From Rehmannia glutinosa (Eukaryota > Streptophyta > Magnoliopsida > Lamiales > Orobanchaceae), in assembly GCA_016081115.2 (NCBI GenBank), contig CM071931.1:23412317-23476316 (forward strand): a stretch of DNA of 64,000 nucleotides. The letters are read 5' to 3'. Of the stretch, positions 45,001 through 54,723 are shown piece by piece. The stretch's first letter is position 1, and each line of letters starts with the position of its first letter. The position numbers were made by a program, and so were the translations under genes. The notes under the pieces were generated by a model. It saw only the letters and a list, made by a program, of their open reading frames with translations. It was not told the origin of the DNA and searched no databases.

Positions 45001-46594
45001 ACCTTTAAAAACATTGTTTTGGTATAAAAACAAAATCATCAAAATCATGATAAAAACATTTATCAAACACTCACCACAAAAATCGAGTTCTTATATTTTC
45101 ATGGCTTTATTCTATCGAAATTGAGCATAACTATCAATGTTGGTGGAGTGACGATATCAAGTTTGAATTACACATTTTAATAATGTCTTTGCACGATTGA
45201 TTCCTTGGAAAATTTTGTGTATATTGAATGGTTGGTTTGGGTTTGAGAGGGTTAGGGAATCGACTGTATATATTTTAATTTTTGAGAAAGAGATCTCCAG
45301 TTGTGTTGTCATGTATCAAATCTCTCCGTATGATTATATGCTTTGTGTGAGGACAAACAATATTCTAAGTTTGAGATGGTTTAATAAGTATCTTTTGATG
45401 CATATTTTGATTGCCATTTTAGTACATTTTAGGTTGTTTTGTCGTTAATTTCATATAGTCTTTTCATTGGTCTAGTTCATATCACTGCAAGATATTTTTA
45501 ATGATGTAGGTTGAGCAATTGGAGCGATTTTTGGTGGATTTTGGTTGTTGGATGTGCACTTCACATTAGCCCGAGTTAGGTGGAAGGATGGATGTTGAAA
45601 AACCATGTCGAATTCACTGAATTATGATCTTTTGAAGAGAACATGATCAGGGTGTGTTGAGCGACCTAAAAATCTATATGCCAATAAAGTTTCGTCGCAA
45701 CATGAAGATATACAGTGTATGCGAGGTAATTAATCCTTCGAAAACAGAAACCTTTTTTTTTTTTTTTTTATCGTGTTTAGCATTATCATGTTGCCGCCAA
45801 ATACGACAACATGTCAATAAAGGAAGGACTGGTCCTGTGAAGCCAAAGAAAATGGAGACGAAATTTTCCCGGATTGAATAAAAATTGAAGTATAAATGAT
45901 AAATAATATATATAATATGTATAATAAATAGGTATAATAATACTTACAAAATTATCACTTGTTACAAGGTAATGAGGTATAGTATACATAAATTAGATTT
46001 GATATGTACCGAATACATGCAATTTGATCTATGAATTTGTCGAAACAGCTTAATTTACACAACAAACATACTTATTGGTTATAGAACTTTAGTTAAAACT
46101 ACATATATCATTGTCCATTGTTAGATTTCTTTCTATTCACTTTAGCATGTATCACGCAAAATATATATTCAATAATCTACTAAAATTTGGCACGTACGTA
46201 AATGTTCTGGAACAAAACATAGATATAGTTAAAGACATTAGATTCTTGAGATCTCAATGATAGCACACCCTGGCTTGTTTTTGCCAAAAGCGGATTCTAG
46301 CTAGCGAAAGTATTTCCATTTGTCCATGTCCGCCCCGTAGGAAGCAGGCAAGAATTCAGTAATGACATATTTCTATGGATAAATTATCAAAATCATTGTA
46401 TGTATCAACAGTACTAGACGAACCAAAAGCTTCGTAAATGACAATCTAAGTAAACATACAAAAAAATAATAATACAGTTGGTAGGTTACGATAAAGTGTC
46501 TTCTACTCTTAGGCTTCTTAAATTATTTATTTGATTTTTAAATTTCTTTTGAGTGTTAAATACTTCATTTTACATGAGTAGTCTTTCTCGTCAC

Positions 46595-46760
46595 TTACTA
46601 CAAATTCAATGGCTTTTTTCCCCATTTGGGTAGCCCAAAAAAGGCAAAAAATCTGCCCCCACTCCCCCTAAAAGAAAAAAGGATTAATATCCGCATTTTC
46701 ATGTGCCCCAGCTCTCATTATAAATAGAGACAATTCCAGGGTTTCTTCTCATCATTTCAA
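46595..46760 (+). promoter_or_regulatory. conserved promoter, copy 2
   Basis: TTTGGGTAGCCCAAAAAAGG at about 46624, TATA box ATTATAAATA at 46718-46727, and CCAGGGTTTC leader start about 20 bp on. Better TATA match than copy 1. First-exon end suggested at ATCGAG/GTTTGG near 46830. Confidence 0.6.
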
Positions 46761-47267
46761 CAGCCTAAACAAAGAGACACTCTCACACACGCACAAAAAC
46801 ACGCACAGACAGAGAGATTCTTTATCGAGGTTTGGCTTGTGGACAACTTCTTCATCTTTTCTCCTTCTTTAATTATTTTTTATTTCATTGCGGGTTTTTT
46901 GATGTTGTTTAATGTTGTCTGTGGACTTCTGGTTTCCGTTTTTTTCTTCTTTAGTTGGGTTTCTTTGATTTGTTTAATTGTGCGAGTCTTTCTTCTTGAT
47001 TTTGCCGAGGTTTAATCTGTGGGATCCTTTTCGGGGTTTCTTGATCTTGTTTAATTGTGTGGGTCTTGCTTCCTGATTTTAATCTTTGGACATTGAACAT
47101 ATAAAATTTTATGCCTCACATCAGTGGGTTTGTATTTCCCCATCGATTCTGAAAAAGGGTTTTGAGTTTTAACTCCTTTTTTTTTTGGGACTATATCTTT
47201 GTACATTTTTGTATTCTAATAATTACTCAGTTTGTGTAAGCTGGTAATTTTTGTATCGTGCATGTGT

Positions 47268-47450
47268 ATAGGGACGGAGCCAGTTCTGGTGGTTGTCATC
47301 TCCTTTAAACTTGGTTACATTTTTAAAATTAAAAATATATATAAATAATTATTAAGTTTTCAAATTTCCCCCATAAAAAAAAGAAAAATTCCGCTTTATC
47401 TAGTAGTTTCAATAATAAAAAAATATCACGCATTTTGTGGCTTTGTCTAT
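47268..47450. mobile_element. 183-bp hAT-like MITE, TSD GCATGTGT
   Basis: Begins ATAGGGACGGAGCCAG and ends TGGCTTTGTCTAT (imperfect inverted termini), flanked by a perfect 8-bp duplication GCATGTGT at 47260-47267 and 47451-47458. Copy 1 has the uninterrupted site (GTGCATGTATACAC, about 6877). An 8-bp TSD and GGGGCGGAGCCAGG-like ends are typical of plant hAT MITEs. Confidence 0.85.
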
Positions 47451-48639
47451 GCATGTGTTTATATATGTACATACGTACACACACGCGATGTTTTAATGAT
47501 CATGTGATATATTATTTTTAATATTAACGTGTTGTGAATTTGTTTTTCGCGGAGATGAAGAGTATGAATTTATTATGGTAATTGTGTCCACATGCATTGA
47601 GTATGAACGGTGTAGTGTCATATATACAAATACAAGATACGCTCTTAAGTTTGTCATGTCGTTGCCACTAAGCTATTGAGATGGGCTTTAAGAATTGGTT
47701 TCTCTACTGAGCAATTTCAAATATAAACTCTAAATTGATGACGAGTCTTGTCATTTATGTAAAAAAAGGTAGGTTCTTAAGTTTGTCGCTAATACCCATA
47801 TTTGGCTGACATTAATGTTATATTTAGTACTTAAAGTGCGTGAATGATTTAATTTACCATAGAGATTCACTACACTAATTAAGAACTCAACAGTGCAGAC
47901 ACATAATTGTCTTGTATGCTTGCTACATGACATTCAATATTGCCTTTGTTGATGTAGTAATGTGAGTTTGGTTTTTCTTTTTTTCTTTTTAGCGCCTGAA
48001 ACATATTTGAAACCAGTTTTACTTTTCTTAATATTCTAGTAATGGATGATTTAATTTGCTTAGTCGTTACTGCAATTCTTAGCCTGAATTTTTTATCTTT
48101 TAGTTCTCCTTTCAGTCTATATATACCTCTTTTGTGCCTTCACACATTTTGTCGTTTTGTGGTATGACGCATTTATGAACATATAATTTAGTTTTAAGTT
48201 CGTGATCATATCCATAAACTAAATAGCTTCATTTCATCTTGTAAATTTAAGTGTGTACCGAAATATTAGAATTAAACAATTAGTTTTATTTTGGTTTTGA
48301 AAACTAATGGGAATTTATAAGCATAATAGAGATTTGGTTTAAAGTTCGTGGTCTTTTCTCATAGCAGTTTTATTTTGGGTCTGCAAACTAATAGCAGAAT
48401 TTCTGTTTCTGGCTTGGCGGGTGTGTGATGGAATAAGCAAAGTGTTATATTATATTGTGGTGCTATCAATTTGTTTTTTGTGAATCTTTATTGATGTGTG
48501 TTTGTGTATATTTATATATTACATGTGCATGCATATTGAGAGCATGTCTATTGATTTGAACATACGCCTTTGCGTTTTTTCCTTTTACTTATTTTTTTCT
48601 TTTTCTAAAAACATACATAATGTTCTCTTTTCCATGTAG

Positions 48640-48718
48640 GGTGGTGCAAGACAGTGATCCTTACAGAGGGAATCATCAATTTCGAGGATAATCTCAATAT
48701 TCTGAAAAATATATTGAT
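48640..48718 (+). pseudogene. relic exon A of the duplicated gene, copy 2
   Basis: Preceded by acceptor TTTTCCATGTAG and nearly identical to copy 1 at 8031-8105; two small changes alter one reading frame (a TAA arises in the QFRG frame), while the IINFEDNLNILKN frame stays open. Family unknown. Confidence 0.4.
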
Positions 48719-48914
48719 CAGTCTATAAGTAAATGAGTTTTATTTAGTTATGAATTTATGAAAGCTTATTGAAAATGATGGTTTTGTGCTTTGTTACGTG
48801 CGAAGAATAAATAATTTGTATGCTTGAACTCATGTAGCAGGCAAGTGCAACACCCTAAACTACATGTGCTAACCTTGGACTACAAATAGATAATGTATTT
48901 GCATTTGTATGACC

Positions 48915-49720
48915 AGGGCGGTCCTGGGAAGGTGTAGGTGGTGCCGCCGGCTAGGGCCCCCGCCGGCTAGGGCCCCTATTTTTTTTTTTTTTTGCATATA
49001 TAGATTCAATATATGTAATCTTGGTTGATTAATTTAACAAAAAGCTATGTAGCTTAGCGGTTGTGGTTTCATCCCTCAAATTGTAGGTCTAGTCTTTGAA
49101 ACTTCACAGATGCAAAGTTGGTTGTTGTGCTTTTTTTTTTTTTTTTTTCCAAACCAAAAAACAGACGCAACCACTAAAACATCCTCCCACCTACAAGCCT
49201 TTTTTTCTTTTGCAACACACACACACAAAAAAAAAAAGGTTGGATGAATTTTAATGCATTACATCTTTCAATTGAGAATGAATTTCTTTAAAAACGTTTG
49301 AAATATCGATTAATGATTTTGCAGACAAAAATGCAAGAAGATCAACTTTTTATAGCTATTTTATTAGTAGTTCTTTTTTTTTTTTGTCTTTTCTTTGTGA
49401 TAAATTATATTGAAAGATTTTTTTTAACTTTATTTTTATAAGACCAAATTATTAAAGTTGAAGTATGGTAATTTTGTTATTGCGTATCTTATTTTATATG
49501 ATAAATCAATGAAATTATATTTTGTAATAAGTTGGGAGTACTGGTATGAGGGGAGGGGATGAATTTTAAATAAACTGAGAGATACCGGGTTCGAACCCCC
49601 TATATCAAAGAAATTATATTAATTACATTGATTTTATTATGTTTTTTTTATGTGAACACAAGAGGGCCCCCCATTTTTACTTTTTTTTGCTCCAGGCCCC
49701 TCGAAACTCAGGACCGGCTC
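48915..49720. mobile_element. 806-bp non-autonomous DNA transposon (hAT- or MULE-like)
   Basis: Left AGGGCGGTCCTGGG; right CTCAGGACCGGCTC, whose reverse complement is GAGCCGGTCCTGAG. Flanks TTTGTATGACC and TTTGTGTGACC form an 8-11 bp TSD with one mismatch; copy 1 shows the empty site. GGGCCCC blocks lie near both ends. Inside are a pol III A-box-like TAGCTTAGCGG (about 49049) and a B-box-like GGTTCGAACCC (about 49588), a tRNA-like feature seen in some plant elements. No transposase. Confidence 0.82.
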
Positions 49721-50028
49721 TTTGTGTGACCAATACATGTAAAAAAATCAAAGAAAGGAAAATTATTCGTGTGTACAAGATGCATCTATCACACGAATTA
49801 CATGTCAGAGATAGCTAAGACGATGCTAACATGTTAAGTCAATTATATTGTATGAATAATCAAGTATTAAGTGGTTTGCTGGACGGGATTGTGTGTCTAA
49901 TTAACTTTGTCATTTTGTTTGAAATTTAATTTTTTGATTGGAATTAATTATATTTGGGCATAAATTCTGATATATAATTATTGAATCATTCGTGGAATTA
50001 ATTAGTCACCTTTTCTTATTAATGGCAG

Positions 50029-50130
50029 TTGTTCAAAGCAATGGAACAAGAATACGAATGTGATGACGATGACATGGCATGTGATAACGAGTTAACGCAC
50101 GTTAAGCAAAATGACAACTTTTGTTGGGCG
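50029..50130 (+). pseudogene. relic exon B of the duplicated gene, copy 2
   Basis: After acceptor TTAATGGCAG; encodes MEQEYECDDDDMACDNE then LTHVKQNDNFCWA before a TAG. The FCWA match to the frame at 4513-4734 shows that copy 2 keeps more of the ancestral reading frame here than copy 1. Function unknown. Confidence 0.4.
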
Positions 50131-50186
50131 TAGGAAAAACTTGATGCAAAGGAGGACCAATAAGTGATGGGTGATCAATATCAAAC

Positions 50187-51416
50187 AGGTGAATACATAA
50201 TTGACGCAGGTATGAAATGCAAAGCTTTAAGAGGTTTATAGAAATTACGGGTCAAGCAAGTCAAGCGTGACTCATTTGTAAATTCTGTTGGGGACAAGTT
50301 TATATCTTTCTATGACAACAAAATCCATAGTTTAAAAATTTTTTCTCCGAAGATTATATGGAATCATAGAATGATTCTATACATGAAAATATATCTTCAA
50401 CGTTTGATTTTGAGACTTTCCGTGAAATGGAGGCAGAGCTGTTTGAGAGCTTAACTCTAAAGTTCCATTTTAGAAGCTTGAATGAATACTCTTTGTCCGA
50501 TGTTTCTGGCTCCTAAGATACTTAAGTAATGTAGGGTGTATGTGAAACTTAAAGCATCATTCGATAGCGATTCCCAAAGAAGACAAAACCCACAAATCAG
50601 AAAGAGTGATTGATCATTAGATGCAAGATAGATAGTAAAAAATGAATAACTAAAGAATTAGGAAGATACTATGATCCATACAGTGATATTCAAATAGCAG
50701 TCGAATACAAGAAATTTGGCCCCAATGTAGTGCGCAAGTGTCATAGCAAATGTTTCATGATATATCTCGGAACTTAAAATACACCAAGCTCTGTATTTTA
50801 GGTTCCGAGATATATTAGGAGACATTAGCTATGACACCTCCTCATCACTTTGGGGTCAAACTTCTTCTATTCGACTGCTAATTGAATCTCAGTATCACGA
50901 CATCTGCATTGAGTATTTAGTAATTCATTTTTTACAATCCATCTCGATTCTAGTGATCGATCACTCTTTTTGATTTATGGGATTTGTCTACTTTCATAAT
51001 GTCGCCACCGAATTATGCTTTGAAGTTTCACATACACCATGCATTACTTAAGTATTTTAGGAACCGCAAACATCTGACAATAAGTATGACAATGCCAAGC
51101 TTCTCAAATGAAACTTCAGAGTCAGCCCCTCAACCAGCTCTGCTTCCATTTTACGGACTCAAAATCAGACAATGAAGATAGGCATTGTATTTGTTGTGTT
51201 ATCTATCGTGGTTTATGTCTTTTCATATATAGTAATCAGCTTATGATTCCATACAATCTTCCGAGAAAATATTTTTAAGCTATAGATTTTGTTGCTACAG
51301 AAAGATAGAACTTCTTCCTAATAGAACTTACAAAAGAGTCACACTTGACCCACGATTCATGTAGACTGCTCAAAATTGTCTACATTTTCCACCTACATCA
51401 ATTTTGTATTTAACAA
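50187..51416. repeat. long inverted repeat (arms ~600 bp, almost no spacer), copy 2
   Basis: Left arm about 50187-50780; right arm about 50791-51416, centred on AAAATACACCAAGCTCTGTATTTT near 50787. The inner part (TATATCTCGGAAC mirrored by GTTCCGAGATATA) extends further than in copy 1, where the centre is lost. The left arm has ~60 open codons (SSTFDFETFREMEAELFES ... LKFHFRSLNEYSLSDVSGS) before a stop, a relic of the duplicated coding sequence. Expected transcript: a near-perfect stem with a short loop at its apex. Confidence 0.88.
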
Positions 51417-52003
51417 GCAAAGAGAACGTGGATATCCAATATTTGATAGATCACCAATTTTTGGTCCTCGTTTGCAACAATTTTATTGCAACCAAAAACA
51501 ATTTGATTGAAATTCTTTCCTGGGAGCCAAAGGAAGTTTTTGCAAAAACTTCTATATTTATAAGAAGTGTTCTATTGACTATTGTACTAAAAGTGAAAAG
51601 TAGTTGAAAACCAGAAGTGTTTGCATATGGAATTTGAATGTTGAACATGTTAAAAGATATAGTGTCTAATGAATAAGTTATAAAAGTGTTTTGTTTCAGT
51701 TTAAACGTAAAACTAGAAGCAAAAGCTGAAATCTAAAGCAAACTTCAGATTAAATTTTGCAAACTTAGAAATATAGTTTGACAATTAGAAGCACTACGGG
51801 CTCGTTTGAGTTTGTTTTTAGCTTTAATTTTCCATTTTCAATATGTTCGGTAGAGTTTGTGAGATTGCATTGGTTTTTGTGATAAAGGCAAAATATGTTT
51901 GGATGAAAGATATTATTGTGTTTGATTTAATGTTGAAATTGTATTATTTTGAAGAAGATGGATTATTATATTATTAATATATATTTGTTAGTGGTTGATA
52001 AAA

Positions 52004-52328
52004 GTTAGGAATGGCAACATTTAAGTTAAGCAACAAACAAGAAAAAGAGAATTCTGCCATGGATATTGCTTAAGAGAATTTTACTGTTTCATTGAATTAC
52101 AAAGCCGATAAAATGGCATCTAATATAGATGCAATTCCAACGTACTAATCCACAGTTGTCATCACCTAATAGGATAGTACAAGGAATAATCCTGCTGCTA
52201 ACAAACTTGTATTGTGGTGAATAAGATGATGCCACTTGGCAATGATCTAGCATAATAAGTGCAGTGAAGAGTTGATAAGAAACACAACTTATAAAAACTT
52301 TTATCTGAAGATATCTAAATATCTAACA
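52004..52328 (-). repeat. 3' LTR of copia 2
   Basis: About 325 bp, starting TGTTAGA directly after the purine tract and ending ...TTCCTAAC with the expected terminal A changed to T. Short LTRs of this size are usual for several copia lineages. Confidence 0.75.
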
Positions 52329-52340
52329 TTCCCCCTCAAT
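52329..52340 (-). other. polypurine tract of copia 2
   Basis: ATTGAGGGGGAA on minus, immediately before the LTR TGTTAGA; a canonical copia primer for plus-strand synthesis. Confidence 0.8.
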
Positions 52341-52725
52341 TCGAATTCGGTTTTGAGGAAAAACATTTAACTTGTTTCTCAAACGAGTGAAGAATTACAA
52401 ACTCAAGGCTTTAGTAAAAATGTCTGCGACTTGATCACAAGATGGAACATGCTGAATTTGAAGAAGGCCAGCTGCAGTTTTCTCTCTGACAAAATGAAGA
52501 TCAATTTCAATATGTTTGGTTCTTGCATGATGAACGGATTGGAGGCCATGACAATGGTTCTTAAATTATCAACCCAAACGTTTGAAATTCTAGTGGAAGA
52601 TATCTACAATTCCTTGAGAAGATACTGGAGCCAAACAATTTCAGTAGTCACATGAGCCAAACTCCGATATTCCGCTTCAGTACTCGACCTTGAAACACTA
52701 TTTTGCTTCTTGGATTTCCAAGAGA

Positions 52726-53732
52726 TTAAATTATCACCAAGATAAACACAAAACCTGTCACAGATTTCCTGTCATCCAAGTCAGTGGCCCAATCGGTGTC
52801 CGAGAATCCTGTCAAGTTGAGGTTGGAAGATTGTACAAAGTGGAGACCATAATCAACTGTCCCGGCGAGATATCGAAGAATATGTTTCACCTCTTTCCAG
52901 TGAGTATCAAGAGGAGATGACATAAACTGACTAACTTTATTCACACTAAAAGGCAATTTCAGGCCTAGTGATAGTGACATATTGTAATCCGCCAACTATG
53001 CTTCTGTATAAAGTAGCTTCAGTGATGGGACTGCCTTCATGTTTGGACAAATGAGAGGAGGAGACCATAGGTGTAGAAGCACCTTTAGCTCCTACCATGT
53101 GAACTTTAAGCAACAAATGTTTGATATAGCTCCCCTGACTAAGATGCAAACCTGATGGAGTTCTCTTAATTTCAATGCCTCAGAAGTGATGAACGTCACC
53201 AAGATCCTTAAGAGAAAAAGCTGAACCAAGCTGATGAACAACTTTATTAATTTCGGCAGATGAGTTGCCACTCAATAAAATATCATCAACACACATGAGA
53301 AGATAAATCCGAGTGCCATTATGAATTTTATAAAAAAATAGAATTGTCAGCTTGGAGTCACTGAATCCAAGTTGAAGTAAAACAACTTTCATAGTATTAA
53401 ACCAAACTCTTGAGGCTTGTTTTAAACCATAAAGTGCCTTGGACAATTTACAAACCAAATTTTGTTCGGAATGTTGTTCGAAACCAGCAGGTTGAGCCAT
53501 ATATATGTCTTTTTCTAGTTGGCCATTTAAGAAAGCATTATTGATGTCCAGATGCTTAATTGGCCAATATCAAGAAACAACTAATGTAAAAATAGCCCGA
53601 ATCGTGGTTGGTTTGACAATGGGACTAAAGGTCTCATAGAAGTCCAAACCAGCAGCCTGAGAAAAACCTTGGGCCACAAGGCGTGCTTTGTATCTAGAAA
53701 TGCTGCCATCAGTATTTTTCTTAAGTTTCCAT
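52726..53732 (-). pseudogene. copia 2 reverse transcriptase and RNase H relic
   Basis: Minus-strand blocks in order: ARLVAQGF-type region near 53680, INNAFLNGQLEKDIYM, LSKALYGLKQASRVWF, active-site CVDDILLSGN (YVDD with Y to C), LKDLGDVHHF, GASTPMVSSSHLSKHEG, LYRSIVGGLQYVTITRPEI, FMSSPLDTHWKEVKHILRYL and DTDWATDLDDRKSVTGFVF. Stops or frameshifts separate them (for example after DVHHF near 53180, and near 53570). The arrangement fits Ale/Retrofit-type copia. The RNase H end after about 52700 is degraded. Confidence 0.88.
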
Positions 53733-54595
53733 TGTTGGGAAATTTATTTATTAGATTTTGATGAATGCCATGTAAAACTTAGGCTAGAAAGTTGGCACCC
53801 CATTTTCTTTGTAAATTGCATTGTATTAGATAGGGCTATACGAGCTGAGTCATGTCAGCTATGCCTGGATATGCAAGAAGTCAACTGAAGGCTAAAATGA
53901 AGACTCACATTGTGAAGCAAAGTATGGCAAGAAGGAGAAGTCTAGAACTCGACTGAAGGAGTATCAACAGATACCGGTGTGTAAAGTATCCATCAAAGTC
54001 AACTCAAGAAGCCAAGTCAAGTTGAAGTGACATATGAGTCTTTCAATCATTGGAGCGGACTCGAGTCACCTGGGAAAAAGGCGATCAAGTCAAGACAATC
54101 AAAAGAATCCGTTGCCTACGTAAGTCAAGAATATTACCCAAACAAGTAATACTTCCATGCTGCCATGTCTTAAAGTGCTCAGGCCCAGAAGCGTGCAAAA
54201 GGAATAAACCAATGGGAAGCACTGCACCTTGTGTCAGAACCTGGAAGGCTGCAAGATATTTAATACGAGGAAATGTCAACATCAAGGACTGCAACAAGAC
54301 AAGCCAACGAACACAAGTGACTTTTGAAAATCAGCCTATCTCTTCAACGGGCAGATTTTTGAAAGTTCACTATAAAAGGCTGAGGAATCACTTTAAGAGA
54401 GCTGAGTTATTCTATCAATAGCTCAATCGAGTATGTTGAGTGGCTAACTCTGCTGGTTAACTAACTTGGTTGTCCCTCAAGGACTTAGTTGTGTACTTAA
54501 CTCTGTATTATTTTAAAAGGACTAAAATTGAAAAAGTTGGTAAGGTTTATTCAACCACCCCTTCTAAACCTTACTCACACCCCTTGGGACCTACA
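53733..54595 (+). repeat. 5' LTR of the SIRE-like element
   Basis: 863 bp with TG...CA ends, TATA box at 54371-54378 (TATAAAAG), and a U5 region ending CACCCCTTGGGACCTACA two bases before the primer site. The first ~170 bp closely match the fragment at 37523. Confidence 0.9.
54371..54378 (+). promoter_or_regulatory. TATA box of the SIRE-like LTR
   Basis: TATAAAAG about 225 bp before the LTR end, in the usual position. Confidence 0.65.
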
Positions 54596-54597
54596 AG

Positions 54598-54609
54598 TGG
54601 TATCAGAGC
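54598..54609 (+). other. primer-binding site, initiator tRNA-Met
   Basis: TGGTATCAGAGC, the canonical complement of the plant initiator tRNA-Met 3' end, 2 bp after the LTR. Confidence 0.95.
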
Positions 54610-54723
54610 GGTTGGTTCATTGAGCCTTCCGCACTGGTTACTGAACTAGATCTCCAATCTTTCAAAGAAGTTTTTAACATTTGCTCTTTCAAAAGTTTTT
54701 TTTTTAACAACAAAGTTATTATC

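Larger units (their letters stand above)
43537..45069 (-). mobile_element. solo LTR (1.53 kb), minus orientation, TSD CTCAC
   Basis: Plus strand starts TGTAAGTCC and ends TCAAACA, with a perfect CTCAC duplication at 43532-43536 and 45070-45074. The TATA box CCTATAAATAG lies on minus at about 44250-44260, giving orientation. Contains TACCACAATCTTC repeats at 43830-43960, a GGTCGACCGGTCG cluster at 44409-44610 and three ~140-bp tandem units at 44640-45000. The coding part is gone. Confidence 0.88.
38739..45900 (+). mobile_element. Athila/Tat-like gypsy remnant, interrupted by a CACTA element and a solo LTR
   Basis: In order on plus: pre-protease and aspartic protease relic (38745-39229 and 41642-41827), a jump to an integrase C-terminal-like segment (41962-42130), a first purine tract-like site at about 42870-42895, a long non-coding region, a second purine tract-like site (TAAGTTTGAGATGG, about 45365-45380) and the start of a presumed 3' LTR. 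RT, RNase H and the integrase core are missing, implying a large internal deletion. The layout of a purine tract before a long 3' non-coding region matches the minus-strand element at 1-4030. Confidence 0.6.
45998..52003 (+). repeat. segmental duplication, copy 2
   Basis: Collinear with 4835-10443 (see that entry). It differs by lacking the upstream tandem duplication and by insertions at 47268-47450 and 48915-49720 that are absent at the matching copy-1 sites (about 6888 and 8310). The right end is cut by the copia LTR at 52004, so the original duplication may have extended further. Confidence 0.85.
52004..53732 (-). mobile_element. Ty1/copia retrotransposon 2, 3' part only
   Basis: Minus strand: RT and RNase H relics (53732-52700), purine tract ATTGAGGGGGAA (52340-52329) and 3' LTR (52328-52004; TGTTAGATATT ... 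CATTCCTAAC). The upstream part is cut at 53733 by the SIRE-like LTR and should continue beyond the window. The element itself cut the right end of duplication copy 2. Confidence 0.85.

Noticed and set aside
49575..49610. GGTTCGAACCC as the T-arm of a tRNA gene
   Set aside because: No cloverleaf can be built around it; the only A-box-like word lies ~540 bp away. Kept only as a feature of the inserted element.
53733..54595. Reading 37523 and 53733 as the two LTRs of one element
   Set aside because: Both are in plus orientation with a full PBS and gag downstream of the second, and no SIRE-like internal sequence lies between them; 37523 is a separate truncated copy.
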